Shown in pieces: positions 1 through 12,010 of a DNA stretch of 64,000 bases. The position numbers and the translations under genes were made by a program. The notes below the pieces were generated by a model. It ran no database searches, was not told the DNA's origin, and was given only the letters and a program-made list of their open reading frames with translations. Origin of the DNA: Coriolopsis trogii (Eukaryota; Basidiomycota; Agaricomycetes; Polyporales; Polyporaceae); NCBI GenBank assembly GCA_020543525.1, contig JAHYIO010000037.1, positions 868,001 to 932,000 on the forward strand. Reading direction: 5' to 3'. Within the stretch, counting starts at the first letter, position 1. Every line of letters begins with the position of its first letter.

Positions 1-764
1 TCCGTTCGTCTGAGACTGTGGACCAGGATAATGCATACCAGACGTCTTGAGCGAAGCTGACAGCGCAGACGGTAGAGGCTGGCGGTTGGAAGGCGAAGTC
101 CTCGTAGATTGGTTCGGGGTCGGGACAAAGTTTGTGATCCGAACGGAGGCAGAGACACTATGGTTAGGGTTGCTGACGCTTCGAGCATGCCCTGAAACAC
201 TTGACCGACGTCGGACAGGCAATGACGGTTTACTCGATGGCACAGGGTGCTCATGGCTGCCGAGATTCTCTCGGAAACGAGTCCACACCAGGGTGACTTC
301 TTGTTTGAGCGCAGCTTCCGCTTTAAGGACTTCCGCCACTTTCTGCTCGGTGACCTGAGCGATATACTCCTCAGCTTCGTCTCTGAGTTTCTGGGAGCGG
401 TCGGTCGCTACGGCCGAGAAGTGCGAGAAGACCACATGTGAGGGTGTGAAGGGCGGCGGGAGGAAGAGCGGTGGCAATTCAGGAAGATGCTTCGCGCCCT
501 GTTCGGAAGGTCCCCGAGGGTTCGTAACTTGGATATCGTCTTCCGGGACTTGGGTACTTGGTGGCGTGCCTCCTGGTAGCACGACGTTGAAGAGTTTCGA
601 GAACATGGGAGAGGACTCTGCTTGCTCGATTTCATTGTCGGCCTATCATGAACGATGGGTCAACATGCGTTTCACCAATATATCACGGCGTCAAGTTCGG
701 TAGCACACGTAAGACCACACCAAACGGCCTGGCACCGGAACTAACACTGGTCCGAACAGGTCGT
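1..764 (-). CDS. Unidentified protein, C-terminal part, runs off the left edge
   Basis: The minus strand is open for 214 codons from 642 to base 1 with no stop. An exon at 764-709 joins it in phase through a 66-nt intron (708-643, GTGTGC...GATAG). The upstream exon gives the segment DLFGPVLVPVPGRLVWSYV. Then comes a proline-rich stretch, an Ala/Glu/Lys-rich probable helix (around 400-250, containing EEYIAQVTEQKVAEVLKAEA) and a Ser/Arg/Pro-rich low-complexity tail. At least one more exon probably lies upstream (about 976-830, containing DDWVEKEMCKSSS). A 61-nt intron with a weak GTTGGA donor would join it in frame, but I am not sure of that donor or of the start codon. I do not recognise the family. 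Coding status rests on the long open frame, the phase-preserving intron and the protein-like composition. Confidence 0.5.
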
Positions 765-1889
765 CTGTCGATATGTGCATGAGAGAGAATGCTCACCAAG
801 CAACCATGGTTCACCTCAATCCAACCAGATGAACTCTTGCACATTTCCTTCTCCACCCAGTCGTCAGTAGGCAAGACCGGACCCTCCTCGTTGCTGAGAT
901 CTGGGGTTACTCGCTGTGCGACGCGGTACGCCAGCAATCCGCAGACAAGGCAGATGATGCTAGTATAACGCGACAACTCTGAAGTCGGTGAACCCGAATC
1001 AGGGACCGGTTTGCTGCGGCTCCTCAGGGTGACCTCCGTATGTGCCTAACCGATTAAACTATCAGGAGCCATCGGGGAAGGAGCGAGAAACGCCACGCAC
1101 GATGCGTATGCCTACGTCGCCCACATACACCGACTTGAAACCAGCCTCGACCGGTGGCGGGGTATCCTTTGTCGGCTGCGGGTGTATGCGGACATTCAGA
1201 CACTTGCACGCGAAACGTCCAGAGGTTAGGCCATTGGCGGCCATAGCAAACTAGCACCTGGACGGAAAGCAGAGCGGGGGGAGGGAATCACAGGTATAGA
1301 CGTGGTCGCGACGTATCAGGGGTCGAGGGAGAAGCAGGAGGACGGGGGCAGTTGACGCAGGCGGCGGAGAAAAGACAGAGAGTGGCAGAGAGAGCCTGAG
1401 TCGACTCGCACCAGTCGCTCCTTTCGGACAGCCAATGCCATTTTTTTCCACGACCCCGGATCCGGTCCGAAGCGCCGCCTGCCTTGGGTCGCCGGTTCGC
1501 CTCCGCGCGCTCGCACGTATCATGCGCGGACATCATCTCGTTCTCCTCCCCCATCGCACACACCACACGGTCAGCTGAGCAGACAACCTCCTTCCCGCCT
1601 GTATCCCCCGGGCGGCCATCGTTACACGCGGGCTTCCGGCATGCGCGCCTCCCTGTATATCACAAAGTAGTGCACGGCCCTCCACAATGCAACCGACACA
1701 AGTGTATATACCGCCCCTCTATCCGATCTGTCATCGCTCTCCGTGACACCAGCACTCGCATGCCTTATCCGCCACACAAACTCTCAAAACACCGCTGATG
1801 CCTCGTGCTCCGGCCGAGATAGCATCCGCCCTCGTCCCCTCGCCCTCGACCCCGTACTTCCCTCAGACGGTCAGTCGTCAAACGAGACG
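765..1889. other. Intergenic, possible 5' exons of the left-edge gene
   Basis: Between the last confident exon of the left-edge gene and the stop codon of the CLPTM1-like gene. About 976-830 is probably further coding sequence of the left-edge gene. From about 1000 to 1889 I see no convincing gene; short open frames on both strands show no family motif and overlap each other. Confidence 0.4.
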
Positions 1890-4675
1890 TCACCGGTTCT
1901 TCTTCGATTCCATCTTGTCCTTGCCCTCGACGGCATCCACGTCCGTCGCTCCCACCTGACCGTACTCGTTCACTCGGTTGGGGTCCACTCGGTAAATCCA
2001 TCGCTGCATCCCATCCGCGTCCGTGAGCACATCCGTTGCGCACTCTCGTCAGTCATATAGGGCTCACCTGGTACAGGAAAACCAGGAATACAACGTCGTC
2101 GCGGAAGCATGCCAAGCGATGGAGAATCGGCATCTTGATACAGAAGCTGCAAAGGAACATGAGCGCTTGTACAAGAGAACATTCCGAGAAGTGCGCACGC
2201 AAATAGATCGTCGACAACCTAGAGAGGCGTTTGAGTTTGTGCGCGCAATCGAGATATGCTAGAAGCCACTTACCGTCGACAGGGTCTTGTACACCATGGC
2301 TTTCATGGGCATGTGAGCAACGCTCTTCAGCTTGTAGTTGATAATGAGTTGCGGGATCAGTTGAGCCTGAGAAGAGTTAGCCTTACACACTCTCATCATA
2401 GTGAGAGACTGACGTACAAAGCCAAACATATAGACGAATGACGTCAACGTTGAGATCACGAATGAATACCACCCGCGGTGAGTCTCATAGAGAAGGGAGT
2501 AGACGGTGTAGATGGCAAGACACGGGATCGTGAAGTAGGACACGATGCGGAACGCAAGCTTGTCATATTCTTGTGTCTTCTTCTCGTCCTCACTAAGCAC
2601 GTGCTTGTCTGAAGATCCTATCTCAGCAGACGTGCATGGGCAGTTCACGAGCAAACACTCACCCTTGACTTCGATCCTGTATGGCAACAAAGACCCTGGT
2701 GGGGAAGGTGCCACGCTGATGTCGACCGCTTTCGTGATCTATATCCTACTGCGTCAGTGGATAAAATCAACGGATATCGCTTTGTGACGCGCCTTCCACG
2801 CTTCAATAACAACACCAACACCGGAACCCATTAGTATCATCCAGCTCGTTTGCTCATTATTGTCGATGAGGTATAGTAGGATTATGATTTGCACGACGAC
2901 GTTCGTCACAATCTGTAGTCATGCAAGATCAGCTGGGGCACACAAGGTTGCGACTTCTCGAGTGACGTACAGTTCTAAAGGGAGAGGGGAAGTATTGAGT
3001 AACGCCGTCGTGGAATGGAATAAGTGTACCACCTACCTAACAGAGACACCAACAAGTTCCTGCTTGTGCCTCCAGTGGGAGACATCGGAACTGAAAGCCA
3101 GGAACTCAAACCTGTCCGGTACGTCGTCAGCACCCGTCAATCAAGCGAATATATCAAGGAGCACTCACAACACATGGAGGACGCTGACAAACGCGGTCAA
3201 TGCTAGGAAGTATGGGTTCGTCTCCACCAACATCCGCTTGACCTCGTCGAGTTCCGCGGAGCCAGTCGAACCCTGTTGTTTTGCGGCTTCGGCAAAACTC
3301 TGGGTCAGTGCAGCGAATATGCTGAATTTCCAGTACGACATGGGCTGGAACTCGATCTGCAGAGGCACGCTAGGAGTGGTGGAATTGATTTCGAAGTACT
3401 GGGAGCGCAGGTGCCAGAACTCATTGGGAAAGATGATGGGGCGGTAGTATGGGCGGTTGCTCTCATCACGTTCCGGCATGAGCTCTATGTCTTTACAAGG
3501 GAGTCGTAGTCAGTTTCAGCCCGATACACTGTGAACAAAGGGATACATACACCGTGCAGCGGCTGGCTGGACTTGCTGGAGGGGGATTGGGGGATTGTCC
3601 GAGATCAGAGCTAGGGTCAAGTTCTAAGAAAACATGGAGTTGAGGAATTTCCCTAGACGAACAGCGAGAAAGTCGCGTACACTATGCCAGTGAGATACAA
3701 TAACTTCTTTCTCCTGTACATATATGAGCGATGCATCGCACGAAAATGCCATCACAGATGTGTCACCTCCTCGACGTCTTCCGTCGTTTCGTCGTCTGGT
3801 CCGCTCAAAAGGTTTTTCACCTTGCGAACCTTGGTTTTGGGCATGTACTTCGTTAAGACTGTACAACATCAAAATCTCTCGTCGAGTTCCATGCATGATG
3901 TACGCACGTGTCCGAACATGGTGAACAGCGCGAGGGTCGAATTTCTTGTCAGACGGATCTGGACTCGCACCATCGCGAACAAGGAAGACGTCGGCCCAAA
4001 GCGATCCATTGTTTTGCACGCTCTACCATACACATCTACATCCAGCCATGCACATCAGAAGAAAAGCACAAAACGTTACGCACCTTGGGCAAGTTCACGG
4101 TGAACTCCGCGATGCGCTTCTCGTTCCAATCTCCAAACGTTATGTTCTCCCAGACCAGACTTGGGAGACCGGCGTTCGCGTCCTGCCTGTAGGCGGAAGT
4201 CCACTTGCTGGAAAAAACGTCACCCGTCGGCGATGTTGTGAGGTGCACATGCATTGCGAGGGGTATCCCGAGCGGCCAGACCGGGACCGCATGCGTCGGG
4301 ATCACGGGGGCGGTGGAGGGGTCGCCAACCTGCGCCTGAGGTACCGCCGACTGGGGGGAACCCGTACCCACTGGTTTCTGCGCGTCTTGCTTTCCCCCGA
4401 GGAACTTTCCGGCTGTACAGGGACAGAACGTGCACCGGTGAGCAAAGAGGATGCCTGAGGACGGACGCAGATGTTGCTTACCCAGTTGCATCACCGCATA
4501 TGCCAGTATGACTTGCTACACACGCCACACTTGTCATGAGTCATCCGCCACATTGCTCTCTAAGTTCGCAAGAGGCTCTCAAACTGACCTGCGCAATCGC
4601 AAAGAACCTACGAAAAGGGGACTCCTCCTCTGCCCCAGCACCGGCCGCAGCTGCCTGCGCATTGTTGTTCGGCAT
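1890..4675 (-). CDS. CLPTM1-family multi-pass membrane protein
   Basis: This is a homologue of cleft lip and palate transmembrane protein 1, an ER/Golgi multi-pass protein; the human relative CLPTM1L is a lipid scramblase and CLPTM1 affects receptor trafficking. The start at 4675 gives MPNNNAQAAAAGAG followed by a first hydrophobic segment. The luminal domain carries the family signatures LPSLVWENITFGDWNEKRI (near 4150), NGSLWADVFLVRDG (near 4000), YYRPIIFPNEFWHLRSQY (near 3430) and MLVETNPYFLALTAFVSVLH (near 3190). After that come several membrane helices, then MPILHRLACFRDDVVFLVFL (near 2110) and RWIYRVDPNRVNEYGQVG, ending with a lysine-rich tail at a TGA (1892-1890). Introns of about 50-60 nt separate roughly ten exons, and the two I spliced fully near the 3' end keep frame. 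Length and order match the whole family. The first ATG could instead lie at 4735, which would add 20 residues. Confidence 0.9.
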
Positions 4676-5078
4676 TGCTTTCGGGGGGTTTCCAGTCCTG
4701 ATGTTGGTCCTTGCGGTGTCAAGCTGGTGAAACAAGCTGAGGCGTGCTGCCTCGGATGGTAGCGCGGAGGAGGATAGTGGTCGAGGCAGTGAGCGCCATG
4801 ACAGAGCCCCACGCGTCTGCCGTCTTGGCGCGACGCGTCCCCATAGACGCCCAATCCCCGTTCACTTAACCTTGCAAGCACGTTCGCTATTTATCTGAAG
4901 CAAGTGGGCATGACCCCAGACTTTTTTCCTATCTTCCTGTGACACAAAGTGGTCGACGAAACGCAGTATTCGATACAACATGAATCCGACAATAGGCCAC
5001 AGGTTGCATATGGGTGATACAAGTACATCTGAATGAGTGAACGATAGTAGTAGTTGCACGTATAGCATCCGGAGAATG
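4676..5078. other. Intergenic
   Basis: Upstream of the CLPTM1-like gene and downstream of the glutathione transferase-like gene. A 76-codon hydrophobic open frame on the minus strand (5092-4862) lies here, but I could not join it in phase to the preceding gene, and that gene has a better-supported end at 5079. No other feature seen. Confidence 0.5.
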
Positions 5079-6464
5079 TCAGAGCCTTGCACTAACTTCA
5101 GGTTTGATCACGTAGTATAGACGAGGGAAGTGGCAATGAACACTCCCAGCAGTGCCTGTAGTCTCAATTGCCACCTCATCCAGCCCGAGGGATATAAGTT
5201 TGCCGAGAGTAGGAACTTTGCCTGCAATTGAAGTCGGTGAATGTCTCGGACCGAAAGTGGTAGCGCCTCCGTACCATTGTCAGCTGGCGTGACAGACACC
5301 ATCTGTAGCGACTTTAGGCCGAGTCGCAATGCCTCCACTTCGTTGAATCCAACTATCTTTGGATCCTCCAGCGAAGAAGCGGTGATGAGCTCCGCCGCTC
5401 GCGTACCAGAAATGGTGTCGAGCACGACGCTGTGGGCCGCATGCGCTTTCGCTATATATTCCGTCATTCTCGTTATCCACTATATTACGGGATCAATCAA
5501 TGGGTGTCCGGGTGCAGAGAGGCGTTAACGTACTGCGGCGGTTGCAGGTATACGCGTCGGTTCGAATAGGTCCCTCAGGTGTCGCAGAGGTCGGAACTGC
5601 TGCATCCATTCCCACACATAATGCACAGAAATGTCGGCAAAGCTGGGAGTCTCGGTATCCATGAGCCATTCTCTACCGTCTGCCAGATCTTCCTCGATCA
5701 ACGCCTGTCGTGCTTTATGATCAGCGATGACCGACCTGCTATGATCTACGCCTAACTCACTAGATGGGACGCTAGCCAGCTCTTCACGATATGCTGGTTT
5801 GCTGCAATTGCATCTGGGTCTACTGGTTTTCCAAACCACTAAGACCGACCGTTAGACTTCCCAGCAGTATTAACCTCGTCTGGAGGGTTGTGTAAGTAGT
5901 TGACGTACATCGCTCCTATCTTTGAGGAAGTCGGGAGTGAACTTCTGGTACGGAAGCATCTCAGAGGCCAGATTTCCTAGTGTCCTGTCTGCATATGACA
6001 TAGACAAGGCCTTTATCATGCCAGTGTCTGCCTTCGTCGTCCCCTTGCGAAAAGGGAACAGCGTCCCGAAACCTTCGGATCGCGGGAAACGACGCTCCAG
6101 CACGACAGCAATGAGGCTGCTATCGCAATACACGTCCTTCCCGATGGCCAAGACGGGAATGCGACGATACTTAACACCCAGTCTATCCGCAAGGTCGGGC
6201 CGTGGCAATGTCATTGGCATCTGCGATCACAAGACGTGGCACTTAGTTCCCTATCTCAACCAAACCTTGAAGACAGTAGTACTTACCTCGACCCTCATGT
6301 GAGGTATCCTTTTGATTGCCAACATGTTCTTGACTTTCCGAGCAACCGGGGAAGCATCATAGCTAGCAATTCGTATGTTGCATGGGATCTCATTAGGACA
6401 TCGGAAGGATGACGATTGTTACTCACTGGTATAGAATGACAGGAAGCTGAGATGAGACCGCCAT
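5079..6464 (-). CDS. Glutathione S-transferase-like protein
   Basis: A soluble protein with a thioredoxin-like N-terminal and a helical C-terminal domain; it likely conjugates or reduces with glutathione. The start at 6464 gives MAVSSQLPVILYHYDASPVA once a 64-nt intron (GTGAGT...GCTAG) is removed; YDASP is the usual position of the catalytic Ser/Cys loop. It continues with NMLAIKRIPH, KYRRIPVLAIGKDVYCDSSL (glutathione-binding cis-Pro and DS motif) and DPDAIAANQHIVKSWLASHL in the helical domain. The C-terminus needs a 53-nt intron (GTACGG...TTGCAG, near 5280-5230). Joining it gives VTPADNGKVPTLGKLISLGL and ends RLYYVIKPEV, stop 5081-5079. Reading straight through that intron ends about 30 nt earlier with an implausible tail. 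It is divergently placed to chitin synthase. The exact GST class is uncertain. Confidence 0.82.
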
Positions 6465-7243
6465 TTCCTGCAGACTGGCTGGATCTTCTTGCGGCCGTAA
6501 GGATGCTTCCAATCGTTGGAAGAGTGACACGTTCAAGCGGGCTTGAGGAGGCGTGTAAATACGACTCTACTCCGAGCGCATTCTGCAGTGACACAAGCCT
6601 GTGAAGGGCATAGGCGATCGCCCCGTAGGCGGCATCGAGATCTTTGATCCGGCGCTCTATGGCGATCAGATGAATCGGGACTTGGGACAACTGCGCGCAG
6701 GTGGCTGTCATCTGAGCACTCTTATTTTGCCTCTGGCTACAGCGCAAGGCTCTGTTTCATCCTGGAATCATACAGATGCCGCGATCACGACTGGGCAGGC
6801 AGAGAACATGCACACGAGGCAAAAGTCGTGGTGCGCGCATCAGTGTCATCTAGGCAAAAGAAGTCGACGGACGGATTCGCTGAAATTGCTGAGACCGCGC
6901 ACAGCACGCGTCCAGTACCCCTGCCACCCGGGTGGGTTGCTATGAAGGTGCCACTTTGGGTGTCTATATATCAATCTACCTCCGCAGTCGGCCCCCTTAT
7001 TCCTCAAGTTATGTAGCGATTCTGGGAGAGCTTGCGCTGCTGGCAAAAAATTGGAGAGCTGGAGCGTCGACAATAAGACGTTGAGACCAGTCTGGCGGGG
7101 GCAGAGTGGCATATTGGTCTCGCATTGCCTTGTCCATGTTCGTGGCTGCTCTCACTTGGCCAATCACGAAGTCGAGCGGCACTGCCTTGAAATTGAGGTG
7201 ACCGGAGTCCTTCTGGGAGGACGCGCAGGTCAGAGCTGGGGCG
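6465..7243. other. Divergent promoter region between GST-like gene and chitin synthase
   Basis: 779 nt between two divergently transcribed starts. It includes a TATATA stretch near 6964-6970. Minus-strand open frames here (about 6747-6490 and 7220-7010) have protein-like composition, but I could not connect them into a gene or recognise a family, so they are left out. Confidence 0.45.
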
Positions 7244-10200
7244 ATGATTGCAGGCGCTCGGAACGCGCTCCTACAAAAGCATTCCGAGGCCATTCTTGAC
7301 GACCTCCACGACCCATCAGGCAGGCTATTCGACGATCCCCTCAATAGACCGTCGAACGCTGCCTACCTCGACCCAGTCATGGCCCAAGACAACCGCCCTC
7401 CCCTCCCCTCCTTGTCCTCCAATACATCCACCACCACCCTGAACGATCCATTCGCAGACCGCCAGCGTGCGATCAACTTCACCGAGCCCTCGTTTCCTAC
7501 CCCCAACCAGAGCGTTACGTCTTTCCCAAACGAGTTTGGAAACCTAGAGTACGAAGATGAGGAGGAGCATCAGAAGCTGCTACACCCGAACGATGGGATG
7601 TCCTACCCGTAAGCATACATTCTCGGTAGCTTCTACCACCAACTCAACCAACCACTTGTAGTCCCTTCGACCCAAACTCTTATGGCGACCCCTACGGTGG
7701 TGCACGTCCGATCTCTGTCGCGTCCACCTCATCCATGGGCGTAGAATCCCAGTGGAGGCGCCGGCAGACTATCAAGCGTGGTGTGACCCGCAAAGTCAAG
7801 CTCACCAAGGGTAACTTCATCACGGAGTATCCTGTACCGACCCCGGTATTCAGCGCCATTGAGAACAAATGGCAGAACCAGAAGACCACCGAGTTCTCGT
7901 GAGTCCTGCCTCGACCCCAACTTGACAGTCTCGTTGTTCATCCCCATCCAGCCACATGCGGTATACCGCGGCTACATGCGACCCCGACGACTTTTCCGAA
8001 GCCAACGGCTACAGTCTCCGCACCAAGATGTACAACCGCCAGACTGAATTGCTTATTGCGGTCACGTCATACAACGAAGACAAGACGCTCTACGCTCGTA
8101 CCCTTCATGGCGTCATGTTGAACATCCGTGACATCTGCAAGACGAAGCAGTCAAAGTACTGGCGTCGGTCTGCGGAGGAAGGCACCCCGGGTTGGCAGAA
8201 GATCACTGTCGCACTGATTATTGATGGTCTGGAGAGTATGGACAAGACTGTCCTCGATATTCTCGCTACTGTCGGTGTCTACCAGGACGGTGTTATGAAA
8301 AAGGACGTTGACGGTAAGGAGACTGTCGCACACATCTTCGAGGTACGACTGTTCCAAACGTCTTTCTGGCGACATGCTGATATATTGGAGCAGTACACGA
8401 CGCAATTGTCTGTTGATGCCACGCCTCAGTTGGTCGTTCCCAACGCCAACGGAGATGACCCGAACAACCTCGTGCCCGTCCAGATCATTCTGGTCATCAA
8501 GGCGAAGAACCAGAAAAAGATCAACTCTCACCGTTGGTTGTTCAACGCTATTGGTCGCATGCTGGAGGTATGTGTACGTGCATGGGATGTGACGTCAAGT
8601 CTCATGTCCATATAGCCCGAGATTTGCGTCCTCATTGACGCAGGTACGAAACCCGGACGCAAATCGATTTACTACCTTTGGGAAGCGTTCTACAATGACC
8701 CGCATCTCGGCGGGTGCTGCGGTGAAATCCACGCGATGATAGAGGGTGGCAAGAAACTTCTGAATCCGTTGGTCGCGGCGCAGAACTTCGAGTACAAGAT
8801 GTCGAACATTCTCGGTAAGCGTCTATCATCCTGATAGACGTGTGCCACGCTCATGTCATTTCCGTGTGCTGTTAGACAAGCCTCTTGAGAGCAGCTTCGG
8901 CTACGTCTCCGTGCTGCCCGGTGCGTTCTCAGCGTACCGGTTCCGGGCGATCCTTGGTCGGCCGCTCGAGCAGTACTTCCACGGAGACCACTCGCTCGCT
9001 GACCGGCTAGGCCCGAAGGGTATCTACGGCATGAACATCTTCACGAAGAACATGTTCTTGGCTGAGGATCGTATCCTGTGTTTCGAGCTGGTGGCGAAGA
9101 AGAACGACCGATGGACGCTGACATATGTCAAGCCTAGCAAGGCTGAGACTGACGTGCCAGAGTCGGCTGCCGAGCTGATCGGTCAGCGTCGTCGTTGGCT
9201 CAATGGTTCCTTCGCTGCTTCCGTGGTATGTATCCAACAGTTCTCTTGACGCATATGCTCACGGACTGACGTCTCCCCATAGTATGCTATCATCAACTTC
9301 TTTAACCTCTACCGGTCTGGTCATGGCATCATCCGCATGTTCTTCTTCCACGTCCAAGCATTGGTACGCATGAGTTACTTGAGAGCCTGGGCACTATGTT
9401 TGACGTGACTTTGCAGTACAACATCTTCTCACTGGTCTTCTCGTGGTTTGCCCTTGCGAACATCTGGCTTACCTTCAGCATCATCATCGACTTGTTGCCC
9501 AGTCAGGGCATAACCATCTTCGGCAATGAGGTTATCGTACGTATTTGACTTGTGTGTGGATGGACGACATACAAATGACGCTACACTTACAGACTCACTG
9601 GATTAATCTTGGGCTCAAATGGATCTACCTTGCATTCCTTGCTCTCCAGGTACGTAGCCTTTATCTGCTGCAGCAAGCCGATATTGAATGAGACTCCTAG
9701 TTCGTCCTCGCGCTTGGTAACCGGCCAAAGGGTGAGCGAGCAGCATATGCTATCACGCTCTGGTAAGTCGGCACAACAAACGCTACAGAATTTGGACTAA
9801 TGACATACCTCCAGGGTATACGGTGTGCTTGCTGTGTACTTGTTGGTGTGCTCCTTCTGGTTGACGGCGCTTGCGTTCAAGGTATAAGTGGTGTCTCCGA
9901 CGTGCCCGCATTACCGTGCTCATTAACATGGCGTGCAGAACATCCCAACTTTACTGAAGGGCAAGTCAAGTGGCGAAGTGGTGGCTGAATTCTTCAAGCC
10001 TCCAATCGGAGCTTTGATTGCCGCCATGATGTCGACGTTCGGTATCTGGCTGGTTGCCTCGCTTCTCTACGTACGTTCTCTCGCTGTTCTTTTGATATCC
10101 CCTAGATCTTATGGGTCTTGTAGCGCGATCCCTGGCATTTGGCGTCTAGCATGTTCCAATACCTCTGCTTGGCTCCCTCGTTCACCAACGTCCTCAACGT

Positions 10201-10737
10201 CTACGCCTTCTGCAACCTGCACGACGTGTCCTGGGGTACGAAGGGTTCGGATAAAGCCGAAGCCTTGCCGTCCGTCTCCTCCAAGAAGACGAAGGACGCG
10301 GAGGTCGTGGTCGAGGACACGACGCGTAACAAGGAGGATCTCGATGCGACGTTCAAGGACACTGTCACGCGTGCGCTCACGAAGATCGACACGAAGGAGG
10401 TGGTCGAGAAGCCGACGATGGACGACGAGAACAGGACGTTCCGTACCCGTCTCGTCTCGTTCTGGATGCTCAGCAACGCCGCGCTCTCGGTCGCGATCGA
10501 GAACTTGAACGGTCTCGAGACGGGCACGGAGGCAGAGAACGAGCTCGTGAAGAAGCAGAACACGTACTTTGCCATCATCCTCTACTCCACGTTCGGTCTC
10601 GCGCTCGTCAAGTTCACTGGGGTGAGTGTCCACCCCCTTTCGATCGCTCTCATGCGACCGCTAACTAACCCCGTTCTTCTCAGTGTCTTTACTACTGGTT
10701 CAAGAGGAACTTGTTCCGTTGCTGCCGCAGGAACTGA
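7244..10737 (+). CDS. Chitin synthase, division 1 (class I-III type)
   Basis: A family GT2 plasma-membrane enzyme that polymerises UDP-GlcNAc into cell-wall chitin. The N-terminal 200 residues are Pro/Ser/Asp-rich and low-complexity. They are followed by the chitin synthase N domain (around [20 protein letters not shown]) and the catalytic core with [20 protein letters not shown], the acceptor motif AEDRIL and the product-binding motif QRRRW (near 9185-9200). The C-terminal half has six or seven hydrophobic helices, and the last residues are a basic, Cys-containing tail (FRCCRRN). About a dozen introns of 45-65 nt interrupt it; those I checked (7609-7661, 7899-7951, 8343-8393) join in phase. 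The stop is at 10735-10737. There is no myosin motor domain, which separates it from division 2 enzymes. I cannot assign class I, II or III by eye. Confidence 0.96.
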
Positions 10738-11453
10738 GGTGGTGGATTGGTTGTTGTCGTTGTCGCCGTGGCCTATGCGGTCGAAATGGTCGTGGTTGGG
10801 GTATATGCGCTCCATCCGTGCATCTTGCATGCCCTACGCTCGGATCTTCTGGACATTTTCTGCAAGAGGTTCCTGCGGAGGACGTGTACTTTCTATCTTC
10901 ATTACGCTTCAGGAACATGTCGCTCTCATGCCCTCCTTATATCCTATTGTAATTATTGCACAGGATGCTCGCAAGTCCTGTACAGCAGGATCTTGCTATC
11001 ACCGCTGATAATGGAACGTTGACTGTGCATTTCTATCGATTCTCCAGCATTACCGTGCCGTGTATGCTTTCAGGAGTCCGGTTTGCCTGGCATTGGCAGA
11101 ACTCAAAAGGCTCACTAAGTTGGATCCGGTTGCATTTCGAACGAACCGGCATCGATATGCAGGAGTGATACATGTATCCGCTCCACTAGACACGAGGAAC
11201 CACGCCTCGGATTAACCTGGGTCAACGATACAGATGCGTGCGGATTGGGCAATATGGAGTCGTGGATGTCGCGGACAGCAAAACTAGACAACACGAGCGA
11301 CGAGAGACGAGATGCGAGACAGGAAACGATGGCGGAGGTCATAATATGGTCGTACAGGATCCGAGAGTCGACAGCGGCAAACGGCAGCGTCCCCTTGCTC
11401 AATCCCAGGTCCTATACCTAGGCGAGGGGGTTGATCAGTGGCAACGATCCGGT
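10738..11453. other. Intergenic between convergent genes
   Basis: 3' flanks of chitin synthase (plus) and the Spo12-like gene (minus). No gene, repeat or RNA feature recognised. Confidence 0.5.
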
Positions 11454-12010
11454 TCAGAACGGGTTCTCGTCCTCGTCCATCTTGCTTTCTGTTGAAGGTG
11501 CTGCCGCTGCGGGCTGAGGGGCGCTCTCCTCCGATTCCGAGTCAGAGCCCTCAGCTTGTGCCTGCTGACCAAAGAGTGAGGGCATGGGCTTGGAAGCACC
11601 CCTATGATGCAGAGTGCTTTAGATCAGAACAAGTCGGGCACGAAACGGAAGGTACAGCGACGGACGTACTTTGCAAAGTGCTTCTTCTTCGTCGCGTTCA
11701 GCTTCTGGCTGACCGGTGTCAAGATGTTGTCCGTCGGCGACACATATGTCGGGTTGCTATAGTCGGTCGGGTTTCGAACTCAAACTGCGGTTCTAAACAA
11801 ATCGTGGAAGCAGAGCACGTACTGTGACTTTGCGAACTTCTTCGCAAGGAGAGCCTTGGCACCCATGCCTGGGGCCTGGCTAAGCTTTCCGTTGGTGGCG
11901 TTGCCGAGAGGTGCTTGAGGGACGACGACGTGAGCCGCTTGCGCAGGGTTGTGCAGAGGCTGGATGGGCGTGCCGATGGGCGTGTCGTTGGGCGTAGTAG
12001 TGGCAGACAT
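11454..12010 (-). CDS. Small Spo12-family-like protein
   Basis: A short acidic protein of about 125 residues made from three exons. Exon 1 (12010-11823) encodes MSATTTPNDTPIGTPIQPLH and ends near LAKKFAKS. Exon 2 (from 11756) carries NPTYVSPTDNILTPVSQKLN followed by ATKKKHF. Exon 3 has KPMPSLFGQQ and an acidic end, MDEDENPF, stop 11456-11454. Both introns (about 66 and 58 nt) keep phase. The block N-[IL]-L-[ST]-P-x-S-x-K-L-N plus a basic KKKHF run is the pattern I associate with the Spo12 family, small regulators tied to mitotic exit in yeast. The protein is otherwise low-complexity, so the family call is tentative; the gene itself is well supported. Confidence 0.65.

Noticed and set aside
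4862..5092. Hydrophobic 76-codon minus-strand frame, considered as a membrane tail of the GST-like protein
   Set aside because: No donor/acceptor pair joins it in phase, and the gene has a better end at 5079.
5108..5250. Read-through C-terminus of the GST-like gene ending at 5108
   Set aside because: Removing the 53-nt GTACGG...TTGCAG intron restores a GST-like end (LGKLISLGLDEVAIE, RLYYVIKPEV); the read-through tail resembles nothing.
6490..7220. Possible minus-strand gene between GST and chitin synthase
   Set aside because: Two protein-like fragments, but no workable start, splice joins or family; it would overlap both promoters.
10109..10633. 174-codon minus-strand frame opposite chitin synthase
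   Set aside because: Arg/Glu-rich shadow of the GC-rich third-base pattern of the coding strand.
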